The notes below the pieces were generated by a model that worked only from the letters and a program-made list of their open reading frames with translations, did not search any database and had not been told where the DNA came from. Positions 1 to 6,371 of a DNA stretch of 8,712 nucleotides are shown here, piece by piece. Every line of letters begins with the position of its first letter. The first letter of the stretch is position 1. Where the stretch lies: contig JAJBVF010000332.1 in the NCBI GenBank assembly GCA_020859965.1, forward strand, positions 1-8,712. Reading direction: 5' to 3'. The position numbers and the translations under genes are program-made. This DNA is from Clostridiales bacterium. Lineage in GTDB: Bacteria > Bacillota > Clostridia > Lachnospirales > Lachnospiraceae.

Positions 1-82
1 TTTTTGCACAAAATATATAGAAAAACCCGAACAGGAGAAAGCCTCCCTTTTTCAGTGCATCTGTAAATCATTTCATTTCTGA

Positions 83-1441
83 TTAATTCAACTTTACGTT
101 CAGATAATTCCGCCCGGACAAGGTTTTGTTTGTACACAGAAGGACAAGCAGAAGAATGCATCCCGCAAGGAAACCGGGCAGGTCAAAAGCCGCGGTCAGG
201 ATCAGAATTATGATTCTCATAAATTTCACGGCATACCCCAGTTCGAAGTTCGGCTGCGTATAGTTCGCTACCGCTACGAACGCCATATACAGCATCACTT
301 CGGTATTAAACCATCCGGAAGTCACGGAGAATTCCCCAAGCACAAGGCCCGCAAAGATACTAAGCGGTGTGCTTAGCATATTCGGAGTATTTAACGCTGC
401 CAGCCGAAGTCCGTCAATTGCGAGCTCCAGAATCAGAAACTGCCAGATCAGTGGAATATTGACAATATCTCGCACCAGCACAAAATCAAACAACGGCGGG
501 AGCCAATGCGGATTCTGCATGAAAAGCAGAAAAACCGGTGTCAGAAAAACGGTTACCAACAGAATCAGGACACGCGCAATTTTGAGGTACAGAGACGTCC
601 ATGCCGGAAAATAGTAATCATTCGCCTCCTCGATCATATCAAAGACAGAGGTCGGCAGGATCATTGCTGATGGCGCATTGTCCACCAGAATCGCGAGCTT
701 GCCTTCCATAATACAGGCCGCTGTGGTGTCCGGCCGCTCAGTAAATTTAAATTTCGGGAATGGATTGTACCATCGCGTACCGATCAATGCTTCCGCCAGA
801 CTCTGCTGATTCATACACAGATCCGGAGTCTCGATCGCAACGATCCGGGCGCGGACCGTCTCTAATAATTTCGGATCAATAAGATTTTTCATATAGCAAA
901 GCACGACGTCCGAACGTGAAGACTCTCCCACTTCCAGTATTTCCATTACAAGATTCGGATCACGGATTCTCCTTCGGATCAGTGCTGTGTCAAACACGAT
1001 TGTCTCGACAAAACCATCCTTTGAGCCTCGAAGAGATTTATCCATCCCCGGCTCATCCACACTCCGAACCGGATAAGAACGACAGTCAACCGCAATCGCT
1101 TCCCCATATCCATCTACGAAAAAAAGCGATATGCCAGAAAGCACGCTGCGCACTGCCTGTTCAAAATCGCAGATCAGATTCACTTCTGAATACGGAATTT
1201 TTCGTGTAAAGCCTTCCGCATCCTGAGGCATCTCCTCCGGAGTGATTTTCAAAATAGAATCCAGAATTTTCAGCATGCCCTCATCATTCATCATACCATC
1301 CAGGAAATACAGAGATGCATCTCTTCCGCCTATCCGAAGTTCTCTCTGTACAAGATCAAAGCTTTCGTCTATGGGCAGCAGATGCTTCATACAGGCTGCG
1401 TTTTGCCAGAGTTTCCAGTAAATCTTCTGTGGTTCCACCAT
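83..1441 (-). CDS. GerA-family spore germination protein, SpoVAF-like
   Basis: Membrane protein of the GerA/SpoVAF family, expected in the inner membrane of the spore, where family members sense or relay germinant signals and aid ion/dipicolinate release. The protein is 452 aa. A soluble N-terminal half (about 1-285) carries family motifs: RGSKDGFVE at 138-146, RRRIRDP at 156-162 and ERPD at 235-238. The C-terminal half has about five hydrophobic segments near 288-308, 330-350, 357-375, 380-395 and 405-436. The RGSKDGFVE...RRRIRDP pattern resembles SpoVAF more than GerAA of receptor operons; that is recalled family knowledge, not a search. An upstream TTG at 1468 is possible, but AGGAGG at 1454-1449 lies 7 bases before the ATG at 1441 (4 before the ATG at 1444), so 1441 is preferred. 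No GerB or GerC partner lies next to it, which fits SpoVAF or an orphan GerA protein. Confidence 0.9.
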   Translation of the reverse strand: MVEPQKIYWKLWQNAACMKHLLPIDESFDLVQRELRIGGRDASLYFLDGMMNDEGMLKILDSILKITPEEMPQDAEGFTRKIPYSEVNLICDFEQAVRSVLSGISLFFVDGYGEAIAVDCRSYPVRSVDEPGMDKSLRGSKDGFVETIVFDTALIRRRIRDPNLVMEILEVGESSRSDVVLCYMKNLIDPKLLETVRARIVAIETPDLCMNQQSLAEALIGTRWYNPFPKFKFTERPDTTAACIMEGKLAILVDNAPSAMILPTSVFDMIEEANDYYFPAWTSLYLKIARVLILLVTVFLTPVFLLFMQNPHWLPPLFDFVLVRDIVNIPLIWQFLILELAIDGLRLAALNTPNMLSTPLSIFAGLVLGEFSVTSGWFNTEVMLYMAFVAVANYTQPNFELGYAVKFMRIIILILTAAFDLPGFLAGCILLLVLLCTNKTLSGRNYLNVKLN

Positions 1442-1460
1442 CATACTTCCTCCTTTGCTC

Positions 1461-1484
1461 TCACACAATCTGGAATTTATCCAT
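1461..1484 (-). other. Possible tiny leader ORF (MDKFQIV) before the germination gene
   Basis: An ATG at 1484 is preceded by AAGGGAG (1497-1491) at a 6-base spacing and opens a 7-codon frame, MDKFQIV, ending in TGA at 1463-1461. The stop lies 6 bases before the AGGAGG of the germination gene. The ribosome binding site is good, but 7 codons can arise by chance. It could be a translated leader peptide or the stub of a decayed gene. Confidence 0.25.
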
Positions 1485-1576
1485 TATTATCTCCCTTGAT
1501 CTGAATTTCCATTCGCTGTAACGCAAGGAAATTTTGCAGTCCTTCCATAGCTGCAGGACTTACAAGTTTTTCCAGA

Positions 1577-1603
1577 AATTCTTCAAGAAGAATTGCCTTT
1601 TTT
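1577..1603 (+). terminator. AT-rich hairpin followed by six T's
   Basis: AATTCTTC (1577-1584) and GAAGAATT (1587-1594) are perfect inverted repeats separated by AA, followed by GCC and six T's (1598-1603). This has the shape of an intrinsic terminator on the plus strand, but the stem is AT-rich and no plus-strand gene precedes it in the window. It lies between two divergent genes, so it could also block stray transcription or act as a leader hairpin. Confidence 0.35.
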
Positions 1604-1620
1604 CTTCTTAACTGTTATTA

Positions 1621-1649
1621 TTGTACAGATACCGGACAGCTTGTCTAAT
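1621..1649 (+). promoter_or_regulatory. Candidate promoter for the D,D-carboxypeptidase gene
   Basis: TTGTAC (1621-1626) and TCTAAT (1644-1649) are separated by 17 bases, a sigma-A-like arrangement with a good -10 (5 of 6 matches) and a weak -35 (3 of 6). Transcription would start near 1656 and leave a leader of about 97 bases. No better pair was found closer to the start codon. Confidence 0.35.
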
Positions 1650-1651
1650 AT

Positions 1652-1677
1652 CCATGCTCTTAACCATGCAAGCATGG
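1652..1677. repeat. CCATGC repeat/palindrome near the predicted transcription start
   Basis: CCATGC occurs at 1652-1657 and again at 1664-1669, and its inverse GCATGG at 1672-1677. The last two form a near-perfect palindrome, and the first copy can pair with the third instead. This gives two alternative hairpins just at the predicted start of the carboxypeptidase transcript. It may be an operator or a small 5'-UTR structure. Confidence 0.4.
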
Positions 1678-1752
1678 CACGAGCCTGTCTATTGACGACA
1701 CTTTTATAGTAATTTGTCGTTCACTATCATTCAATGTAATGGGAGAGAATTC

Positions 1753-3228
1753 ATGAGTCAGAAAAAATTTATGCCACACACAAGGAACCTGCTTACGATT
1801 CTGCTGATGCTGATGATGTTTTGTTTTTGCGGTTCTTTTACAGCCAATGCTGCGTCAACTTCCGGTGCGGTTTCCGTAAAAAATATCGAAACTGTTTCAG
1901 ACGGAGAATTTGTCAAAGAAAACAACAAGTGGTATTACGTCTATTCGGATGGTACCTACGCAAAGAACTGCCTGCTTGAAATAGACGGAAAGGTCTACTA
2001 TTTTTCAAAGAGCGGCCGACGGCTGTACGGCTGGCAGGACATTGGGAATTACCGTTATTATTTCGGCAGAAAAGCGGAAGGTTACATGTACAAAAAGTGC
2101 TGGTATACCTCCGGCGATGGGGACGTTTATCGCTTTGCCACGAACGGAAGGATGCGCACCGGACTGATCAAAGTCGGCTCGAAATCCTATTACATGGATC
2201 CGGATACCGGTATTCGCCAATCCGGCTGGATCAAAATCGATGGTCTCTGGTACTATTTTGGCAGTAGTTCCGGCAACGGTGCCATGTACAAGAGTAAATG
2301 GCTTACCTATAAGGGAAGTCTCTATTATCTCACTGAAGATGGCAGCCGTGCTGTTGGCTGGCAGACGATCAATGAGAAGACCTACTACTTTTCGAAAAGC
2401 GGAAAAGCCTGCCGCAGTAAAAAGACGATCGATGGTGTCACCTATTATTTCAGCAGCACAACAGGCGCATTGCTCTACAGCGGTGCAAAGCTTTCCATCT
2501 CTTCTGACTGTGCGGTACTGATCAATGCCGATACCGGCGAGATTCTGTATGATAAAAATGGTACGACAAAACATTCAAACGCCAGTACGACAAAGATCCT
2601 GACCTGTATCCTGGCGATCGAAAACTGTGAACTGACGGACAAGGTTACCGCTTCTGCGAATGCAGCCGCCCAGGAGCCGAGCAAAATGTACCTGCATACA
2701 GGAGAAGTTTTTTATATGAAGGATCTGCTGTACGGTCTGATGCTTCCATCGGGAAACGACGCCGCCGTGGCGATCGCAGAACACATCAGCGGCAGTACAA
2801 CAAAGTTTGCGAAGCTCATGAATAAAAAAGCAAAGACAATTGGCTGTACCTCCACACATTTTGTGACACCAAATGGTCTGGATGCCGGTCTGGACCACTA
2901 TACCACCGCGCAGGATCTCGCGAAGATCGCTCAGTACGCTTACCAGAACAAAACATTCCGCAAGATTGTCAGCACGCGTTCTTACAGCTTTACCAGCGTC
3001 AGCGGTTATTCTTACAATCTGTATACCACGAACGCACTGCTTGGCAACATGACAGGCGTGACCGGCATGAAAACCGGCTACACGAGCAAGGCCGGTTACT
3101 GCTTTGTCGGCAGTATCGAAGCCAAAAATGGAGAAACCTATATAGCAGTCAGTCTCGGAGCTCCTTCTACGAGTGCCCGGTGGGCAGACGCTCGGACATT
3201 GCTGCAGTATGCGTATGATCTGGAGTAA
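1753..3228 (+). CDS. Secreted D-alanyl-D-alanine carboxypeptidase (S11) with wall-binding repeats
   Basis: Penicillin-binding-protein-type D,D-carboxypeptidase (peptidase family S11, DacA/DacF type), which removes the terminal D-Ala from peptidoglycan stem peptides outside the cell. The 491-aa protein starts with a signal peptide (positive N-terminus, hydrophobic 13-30, likely cleavage after ANA near 33). About nine 20-residue aromatic repeats follow (YYF-like cores near 61, 82, 102, 126, 146, 167, 191, 211, 231), of the choline/glucan-binding CW type. The catalytic domain (about 246-491) has all three active-site motifs: STTK 278-281, SGN 333-335 and KTG 440-442. It ends about 50 residues after KTG, so the usual C-terminal PBP5 domain and membrane helix are absent; the repeats probably anchor it instead. 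The start at 1753 follows GGGAGAG (1741-1747); an upstream in-frame ATG at 1714 lacks a site and would spoil the signal peptide. Confidence 0.93.
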   Translation: MSQKKFMPHTRNLLTILLMLMMFCFCGSFTANAASTSGAVSVKNIETVSDGEFVKENNKWYYVYSDGTYAKNCLLEIDGKVYYFSKSGRRLYGWQDIGNYRYYFGRKAEGYMYKKCWYTSGDGDVYRFATNGRMRTGLIKVGSKSYYMDPDTGIRQSGWIKIDGLWYYFGSSSGNGAMYKSKWLTYKGSLYYLTEDGSRAVGWQTINEKTYYFSKSGKACRSKKTIDGVTYYFSSTTGALLYSGAKLSISSDCAVLINADTGEILYDKNGTTKHSNASTTKILTCILAIENCELTDKVTASANAAAQEPSKMYLHTGEVFYMKDLLYGLMLPSGNDAAVAIAEHISGSTTKFAKLMNKKAKTIGCTSTHFVTPNGLDAGLDHYTTAQDLAKIAQYAYQNKTFRKIVSTRSYSFTSVSGYSYNLYTTNALLGNMTGVTGMKTGYTSKAGYCFVGSIEAKNGETYIAVSLGAPSTSARWADARTLLQYAYDLE

Positions 3229-3338
3229 TCCGGGATATTACGGGTTATTCTGAACTCACAATGATCCTTGCTATCGCATTATCTGATACTGCAATGCGGA
3301 CTATACCGTAAAATGCATCAAAGGAGAGACATCTTTTC

Positions 3339-3812
3339 ATGAAAAGCTACCTGATTGTATTTTTGATTTCCATGCTCCCCATCATTGAACTTCGGGGAGC
3401 GATTCCTTACGGCGTCCTTTTCGGATTGCCAACCCTTCCGACCTATATCATTGCCATTATCGGCAACATGATACCGGTTCCCTTTATCTATCTGTTTGCA
3501 CGTACAGTACTGGAATGGGGCAAAGATAAACCGGTCATCGGCGGGCTCTTTACCTTCCTTCTGGAAAAAGGAGAAAAAGGCGGACAGAAGCTGCAGGCAA
3601 AGGCCGGCAGGGGTCTCTTTCTTGCACTGGTTCTTTTTGTAGGGATTCCGCTTCCCGGCACCGGTGCATGGACCGGCACGCTCGCGGCCAGTATTCTGAA
3701 AATGGATTTCAAGTCTACCACTTTGGCTGTTATACTGGGTGTATTGCTCGCAGGTGTGATCATGGCACTTGCCAGCAACGGACTGCTTGGCGTTTTCAGT
3801 GCGATTTTGTAA
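3339..3812 (+). CDS. COG2426-type small membrane protein (small multi-drug export family)
   Basis: A 157-aa, almost wholly hydrophobic membrane protein of the COG2426 / Sm_multidrug_ex family (Pfam PF06695). The family name is historical and the transported substrate is not established. Visible marks are the ELRGAIP motif at 17-23 near the N-terminus and GIPLPGTGAWTG at 102-113. Both are short acidic/Pro/Gly segments between hydrophobic stretches, reminiscent of re-entrant loops in DedA-like proteins. Hydrophobic spans lie near 3-16, 33-56, 92-106 and 126-156, with a charged Lys/Glu loop at 73-90. The start at 3339 follows AAGGAGAG (3321-3328) at 10 bases. It is the first gene of a three-gene operon, with the kinase-like gene starting 10 bases after its stop. 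A weak promoter candidate (TTATCT 3279-3284, 17 bases, TATACC 3302-3307) lies upstream. Confidence 0.9.
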   Translation: MKSYLIVFLISMLPIIELRGAIPYGVLFGLPTLPTYIIAIIGNMIPVPFIYLFARTVLEWGKDKPVIGGLFTFLLEKGEKGGQKLQAKAGRGLFLALVLFVGIPLPGTGAWTGTLAASILKMDFKSTTLAVILGVLLAGVIMALASNGLLGVFSAIL

Positions 3813-3822
3813 GGAGACATTC

Positions 3823-4398
3823 ATGAATACGGACTTCACCTCAGGCGGGTCTTCCGCAAAAGCTACTATCGCTATTCCAAACGATTCTCCTGCAGAGCAC
3901 AACAATATCATCCTGATCGGAATGCCCGGTGCAGGAAAAAGCACCATAGGTGTCGTGCTCGCCAAAGTACTCGGCTATGATTTCGTCGATTCTGATCTGT
4001 TGATTCAGAAAGAAGAAGGACTGCGTCTCTGGCAGATCATCGATTCACGGGGAATTGATGGCTTTCACGAAGTCGAAGAGCGCGTCAATTCCCAGATTGC
4101 AGTTACAAAAAGTGTCATCGCTACCGGCGGCAGTGTTGTATATGGAACAAAAGCTATGAAGCATCTGCACTCTATCGGGAGGATTGTATATCTGAAAGTC
4201 AGCTGTGAAGAGCTTTCCCGACGTCTGGGTGACCTCACAAAAAGAGGGGTCATCATACAGCCTGGTCAAACTCTGACTGATCTCTTCGGAGAACGGGTAC
4301 CCCTCTACGAAAAATATGCGGATACTACAGTCGTTATCACTGGATTAACCGTCGCAGAGGCTGTTGAAAAAATCCGGCAGGAGGAACGATTGCCATGA
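3823..4398 (+). CDS. Shikimate-kinase-like P-loop kinase with altered substrate site
   Basis: A 191-aa protein of the shikimate kinase fold. ATP-side elements are intact: Walker A GMPGAGKST at 33-41, DSD at 56-58 and ERVPLYE at 157-163, whose Arg158 matches the lid/catalytic arginine of AroK. Substrate-side elements differ. The FRxxE motif, whose Arg contacts shikimate, reads FHEVE (81-85); the GGG loop reads ATGGSVV (100-106); the RPLL motif reads RGVI (141-144). The N-terminus is extended by about 27 polar residues before the first strand. Canonical AroK proteins are about 165-175 aa. It may phosphorylate shikimate poorly, or a different substrate. The start at 3823 follows AAGGAG just after the previous stop (3812); a longer frame from 3769 would overlap that gene. 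The stop overlaps the next start by ATGA, so it is probably translationally coupled to the MoxR ATPase. No other aromatic-pathway gene is nearby. Confidence 0.82.
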   Translation: MNTDFTSGGSSAKATIAIPNDSPAEHNNIILIGMPGAGKSTIGVVLAKVLGYDFVDSDLLIQKEEGLRLWQIIDSRGIDGFHEVEERVNSQIAVTKSVIATGGSVVYGTKAMKHLHSIGRIVYLKVSCEELSRRLGDLTKRGVIIQPGQTLTDLFGERVPLYEKYADTTVVITGLTVAEAVEKIRQEERLP

Positions 4399-5948
4399 AC
4401 ATCAAACGTGCAAAGGAAGAAATAAAAGATACTATAGAAGCCTGCCTTCTGAAAGATGCATACGGAGAATATGTCATTCCTAAAATCCGCCAGCGGCCGG
4501 TGTTGCTGCTAGGTGCACCCGGCATCGGCAAGACACAGATCATGGATCAGATTGCCCGGGAATGCGGAATTGGTCTTGTCGCTTATACCATCACACATCA
4601 CACCCGCCAGAGCGCGATCGGCCTGCCCTTTATCTCAAAGCAGGAATTTGGCGGCAAAGAATATACGGTAACGGAATATACCATGAGCGAGATTGTCGCG
4701 TCCATATATCAGAAAATGGAATCGACCGGGCTGAATGAGGGAATTCTCTTCATCGATGAGATCAACTGCGTGTCAGAGACACTCGCCCCCGCTATGCTGC
4801 AGTTTCTGCAGTGCAAAACCTTTGGAAGCCATGAAATTCCGGATGGCTGGATCATTGTCGCTGCGGGAAATCCGCCTGAATACAACAAATCCGTCCGCGA
4901 GTTTGATGTCGTGACAATGGATCGTGTGAAAAAGATTGAGGTTGAACCGGATTACGCGGTCTGGAAAGAGTACGCGCAAAAGGAGCAGATTCATTCCGCC
5001 GTAATCTCTTACCTGGATACGCGTCCTGGCAGCTTCTACAAAATGGAAACCACTGTGGACGGACGCAAATTTGCGACTCCGCGCGGCTGGGAAGACCTCT
5101 CAACCATGCTCCAGGTCTACGAAAAGCTTGGGAAAAAGATGGATCGGGACGTTGTAGTTCAGTACATCCAGCATGAAACGATCGCAAAGGATTTTGCCAA
5201 TTACCTGGAACTTTACCAGAAATATCAGATCGATTACCAGCTCGACGCTGTGCTCCTGGGACAGATCGATGAACTACTGTTAAAAAAAGCGTCTCACGCC
5301 TCTTTTGATGAACGTCTCAGTGTTGTCAATCTTCTGCTCGCCCGCTGCCGTAAAAATTTTGCGTCTCAGGTTCAGCGTGAAGAAACGGATACTCTGCTCT
5401 TTGAGCAGCTGGCAAAGCTTAAGGAACCACTTTTTACCGATGATCTTCAGGCAATGGAAACAGTCGGATGCCGGGCTGAATTGTCTGATTATACGCATAT
5501 TTGTCTGACCAGGCGGATACAGACACTTTCTGATGAATATGAGCAAAAGAAAAAAGCGGAACTTCTCTCCCGCGAAGAAGACCGCCGATACCGCCAGGTA
5601 AAAGATCTGCTGGAATCATACGCACAACACCTGCAGGCAGAAAGCATCTCCGATCCGGATATCGCCTTTGCCTGGATCAAAGAGCAGTTTGAGCTGCGGC
5701 AGGACAGCTGCGACCAAAGCTATGCGGATGCCGGAAGTCAGCTGGAGCATGCATTTGATTTTATCGAAGCAGCATTTGGAAACGGGCAGGAAATGGTTGT
5801 CTTTATCACAAATCTCAATACGGATTATTATAGTGTCCGCTTCCTGCAGCAATATAACTGTGAGCGATATTTTCGCTACAACAAAGAGCTTCTCTTTGAC
5901 GAGCGCAGCCTGTCGATCGAGGCAAGGCTGCGGGAACTGGATCTGTAA
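4395..5948 (+). CDS. MoxR-type AAA+ ATPase
   Basis: A 517-aa AAA+ ATPase of the MoxR branch, a group of chaperone-like remodelling ATPases that work with VWA-domain partners. The AAA core spans about 30-300: Walker A GAPGIGKT at 40-47, Walker B LFIDE at 118-122, sensor 1 Asn159 in AAGNP, an MDR segment at 175-177 that could supply an arginine finger, and ATPRGWEDL at 227-235 carrying the sensor-2 region. A long helical, charge-rich C-terminal extension (about 300-517) includes a likely coiled coil near 375-415 and a conserved-looking tail at 455-500. It is larger than a minimal MoxR (about 320 aa). The start at 4395 overlaps the kinase stop (ATGA), with AGGAGG at 4379-4384. The probable partner, a DUF2201/VWA-like protein, begins at 7806 on the same strand beyond two opposed genes. 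Confidence 0.9.
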   Translation: MNIKRAKEEIKDTIEACLLKDAYGEYVIPKIRQRPVLLLGAPGIGKTQIMDQIARECGIGLVAYTITHHTRQSAIGLPFISKQEFGGKEYTVTEYTMSEIVASIYQKMESTGLNEGILFIDEINCVSETLAPAMLQFLQCKTFGSHEIPDGWIIVAAGNPPEYNKSVREFDVVTMDRVKKIEVEPDYAVWKEYAQKEQIHSAVISYLDTRPGSFYKMETTVDGRKFATPRGWEDLSTMLQVYEKLGKKMDRDVVVQYIQHETIAKDFANYLELYQKYQIDYQLDAVLLGQIDELLLKKASHASFDERLSVVNLLLARCRKNFASQVQREETDTLLFEQLAKLKEPLFTDDLQAMETVGCRAELSDYTHICLTRRIQTLSDEYEQKKKAELLSREEDRRYRQVKDLLESYAQHLQAESISDPDIAFAWIKEQFELRQDSCDQSYADAGSQLEHAFDFIEAAFGNGQEMVVFITNLNTDYYSVRFLQQYNCERYFRYNKELLFDERSLSIEARLRELDL

Positions 5949-5967
5949 CAGTTACTGTAAGTGTTAC
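5945..5967 (+). repeat. Stem-loop overlapping the MoxR stop codon
   Basis: GTAACA (5945-5950) and TGTTAC (5962-5967) are inverted repeats around an 11-base loop that itself holds another GTTAC copy, giving alternative pairings. The left arm contains the TAA stop of the MoxR gene. There is no T-run after it, so it is not a typical terminator; it may protect the 3' end of the messenger. Confidence 0.35.
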
Positions 5968-5980
5968 CGTCCAATGCAAA

Positions 5981-6002
5981 GCCCCGGCCAATCAATCGGG
6001 GC
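5981..6002. terminator. GC-rich hairpin between convergent genes
   Basis: GCCCCG (5981-5986) and CGGGGC (5997-6002) form a perfect 6-bp stem with a 10-base loop. Reading the minus strand, the stem is followed by TTTGCATT; reading the plus strand, by ATTCAT. It could act as a weak bidirectional terminator 33 bases after the MoxR stop and downstream of the FeoA-like gene, but neither U-tract is strong. Confidence 0.45.
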
Positions 6003-6033
6003 ATTCATAATCAGAGATAGCGGACATACCCAG

Positions 6034-6049
6034 GCGTCAACAACGACGC
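6034..6049. repeat. Small GCGTC/GACGC stem-loop
   Basis: GCGTC (6034-6038) and GACGC (6045-6049) flank a 6-base AACAAC loop. It is the third of four consecutive stem-loops between the convergent MoxR and FeoA-like genes. On its own it is too short to be convincing. Confidence 0.3.
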
Positions 6050-6052
6050 AAA

Positions 6053-6084
6053 CGGGCAGAAGCCGGCTAGCCGACTCCTGCCCG
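6053..6084 (-). terminator. Long hairpin just after the FeoA-like gene
   Basis: CGGGCAG (6053-6059) and CTGCCCG (6078-6084) form a 7-bp GC-rich stem, with the palindrome CGGCTAGCCG (6064-6073) nested inside. On the minus strand it lies 9 bases past the stop of the FeoA-like gene and is followed by TTTGCGTCGTTGTT, a poor but T-rich tail. It is the most likely terminator for that gene. Confidence 0.5.
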
Positions 6085-6093
6085 ATGATACGT

Positions 6094-6309
6094 TTATACA
6101 CAAATTCGTCCGGCGATCTCCGCATCCATCGCGATTCTTCTCGCTCCGGAGCGGATGATCATTCCTCTTCCGGTATTCTGAATCACACAGATTTCACTCC
6201 CCTGCCGGATCTGACAGTCTCTCAGTTCCTGATCTGTCTCATCAGGAAGTCCCAACATCCATTTAATCTTACAGACGGTATTGCTGCTCACTTCCGTCAG
6301 TCGCCGCAT
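6094..6309 (-). CDS. FeoA-like small protein
   Basis: A 71-aa protein with the pattern of the FeoA domain (SH3-like beta barrel), which in bacteria associates with the FeoB ferrous iron transporter or is fused to DtxR-type regulators. Visible signatures are LRDCQIRQGSEICVI (29-43), matching the family's L-x-x-x-G-I-x-x-G-x-x-V-x-V core, and RRIAMDAEIAGRICV (57-71), matching I-A-L-x-x-x-x-A-x-x-I-x-V at the end. The start at 6309 follows AAGGGGG at a 6-base spacing; a GTG at 6348 would lengthen it but lacks a site. No feoB is adjacent. It has four cysteines (13, 32, 41, 70), many for such a small protein. It has its own promoter (6463-6434) and lies downstream of ilvE on the same strand. Its role is inferred from the fold only; regulation by metal is not shown by the sequence. 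Confidence 0.72.
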   Translation of the reverse strand: MRRLTEVSSNTVCKIKWMLGLPDETDQELRDCQIRQGSEICVIQNTGRGMIIRSGARRIAMDAEIAGRICV

Positions 6310-6371
6310 AAAAAGCCCCCTTAGTACAAATTTCCATAGCTTATTCACAAATGATCCAAAACACTTTTAGC

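Larger units (their letters stand above)
1477..1675 (-). pseudogene. Possible remnant of a small frameshifted gene
   Basis: Reading the minus strand, one frame runs from an ATG at 1675 for 30 codons (MLAWLRAWILDKLSGICTII...) to TGA at 1585-1583. The +1 frame is open from 1614 to TAA at 1479-1477 and reads ...AILLEEFLEKLVSPAAMEGL... to the end GDNNG. The two frames could be joined across a run of six A's (minus strand, about 1603-1598) by losing one A, giving about 65 residues. The second part has protein-like composition, with amphipathic Leu/Glu-rich helix character. No ribosome binding site precedes the first ATG, and I recognise no family. It may be a decayed gene, an assembly error in the A run, or chance. 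Confidence 0.2.

Noticed and set aside
31..52. Possible terminator for the germination gene (GGAG, 5 bases, CTCC, then T's)
   Set aside because: The stem is only 4 bp and the T-run follows it only on the plus strand, the wrong side for the minus-strand germination gene. No plus-strand gene precedes it in the window.
1692..1720. TTGACG at 1692-1697 as the -35 of the carboxypeptidase gene
   Set aside because: No acceptable -10 lies 16-18 bases downstream; TATAGT at 1705 is only 7 bases away.
2005..2574. 189-codon minus-strand open frame inside the carboxypeptidase gene
   Set aside because: It is fully antisense to a clear S11 protein with all catalytic motifs, lacks a ribosome binding site and resembles no family.
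3275..3298. CGCATT/AATGCG hairpin after the carboxypeptidase gene as its terminator
   Set aside because: 6-bp stem, 12-base loop and no T-run. It also overlaps the weak promoter candidate of the next gene, so no firm call was made.
3318..3965. 215-codon minus-strand open frame across the COG2426 gene and the start of the kinase-like gene
   Set aside because: It is antisense to two recognised proteins and has a low-complexity, non-protein-like composition.
5668..6324. 218-codon plus-strand open frame over the end of MoxR and the FeoA-like gene
   Set aside because: It overlaps the MoxR gene in another frame and runs antisense to the FeoA-like gene. Its Ser/Arg-rich composition is typical of a shadow frame.
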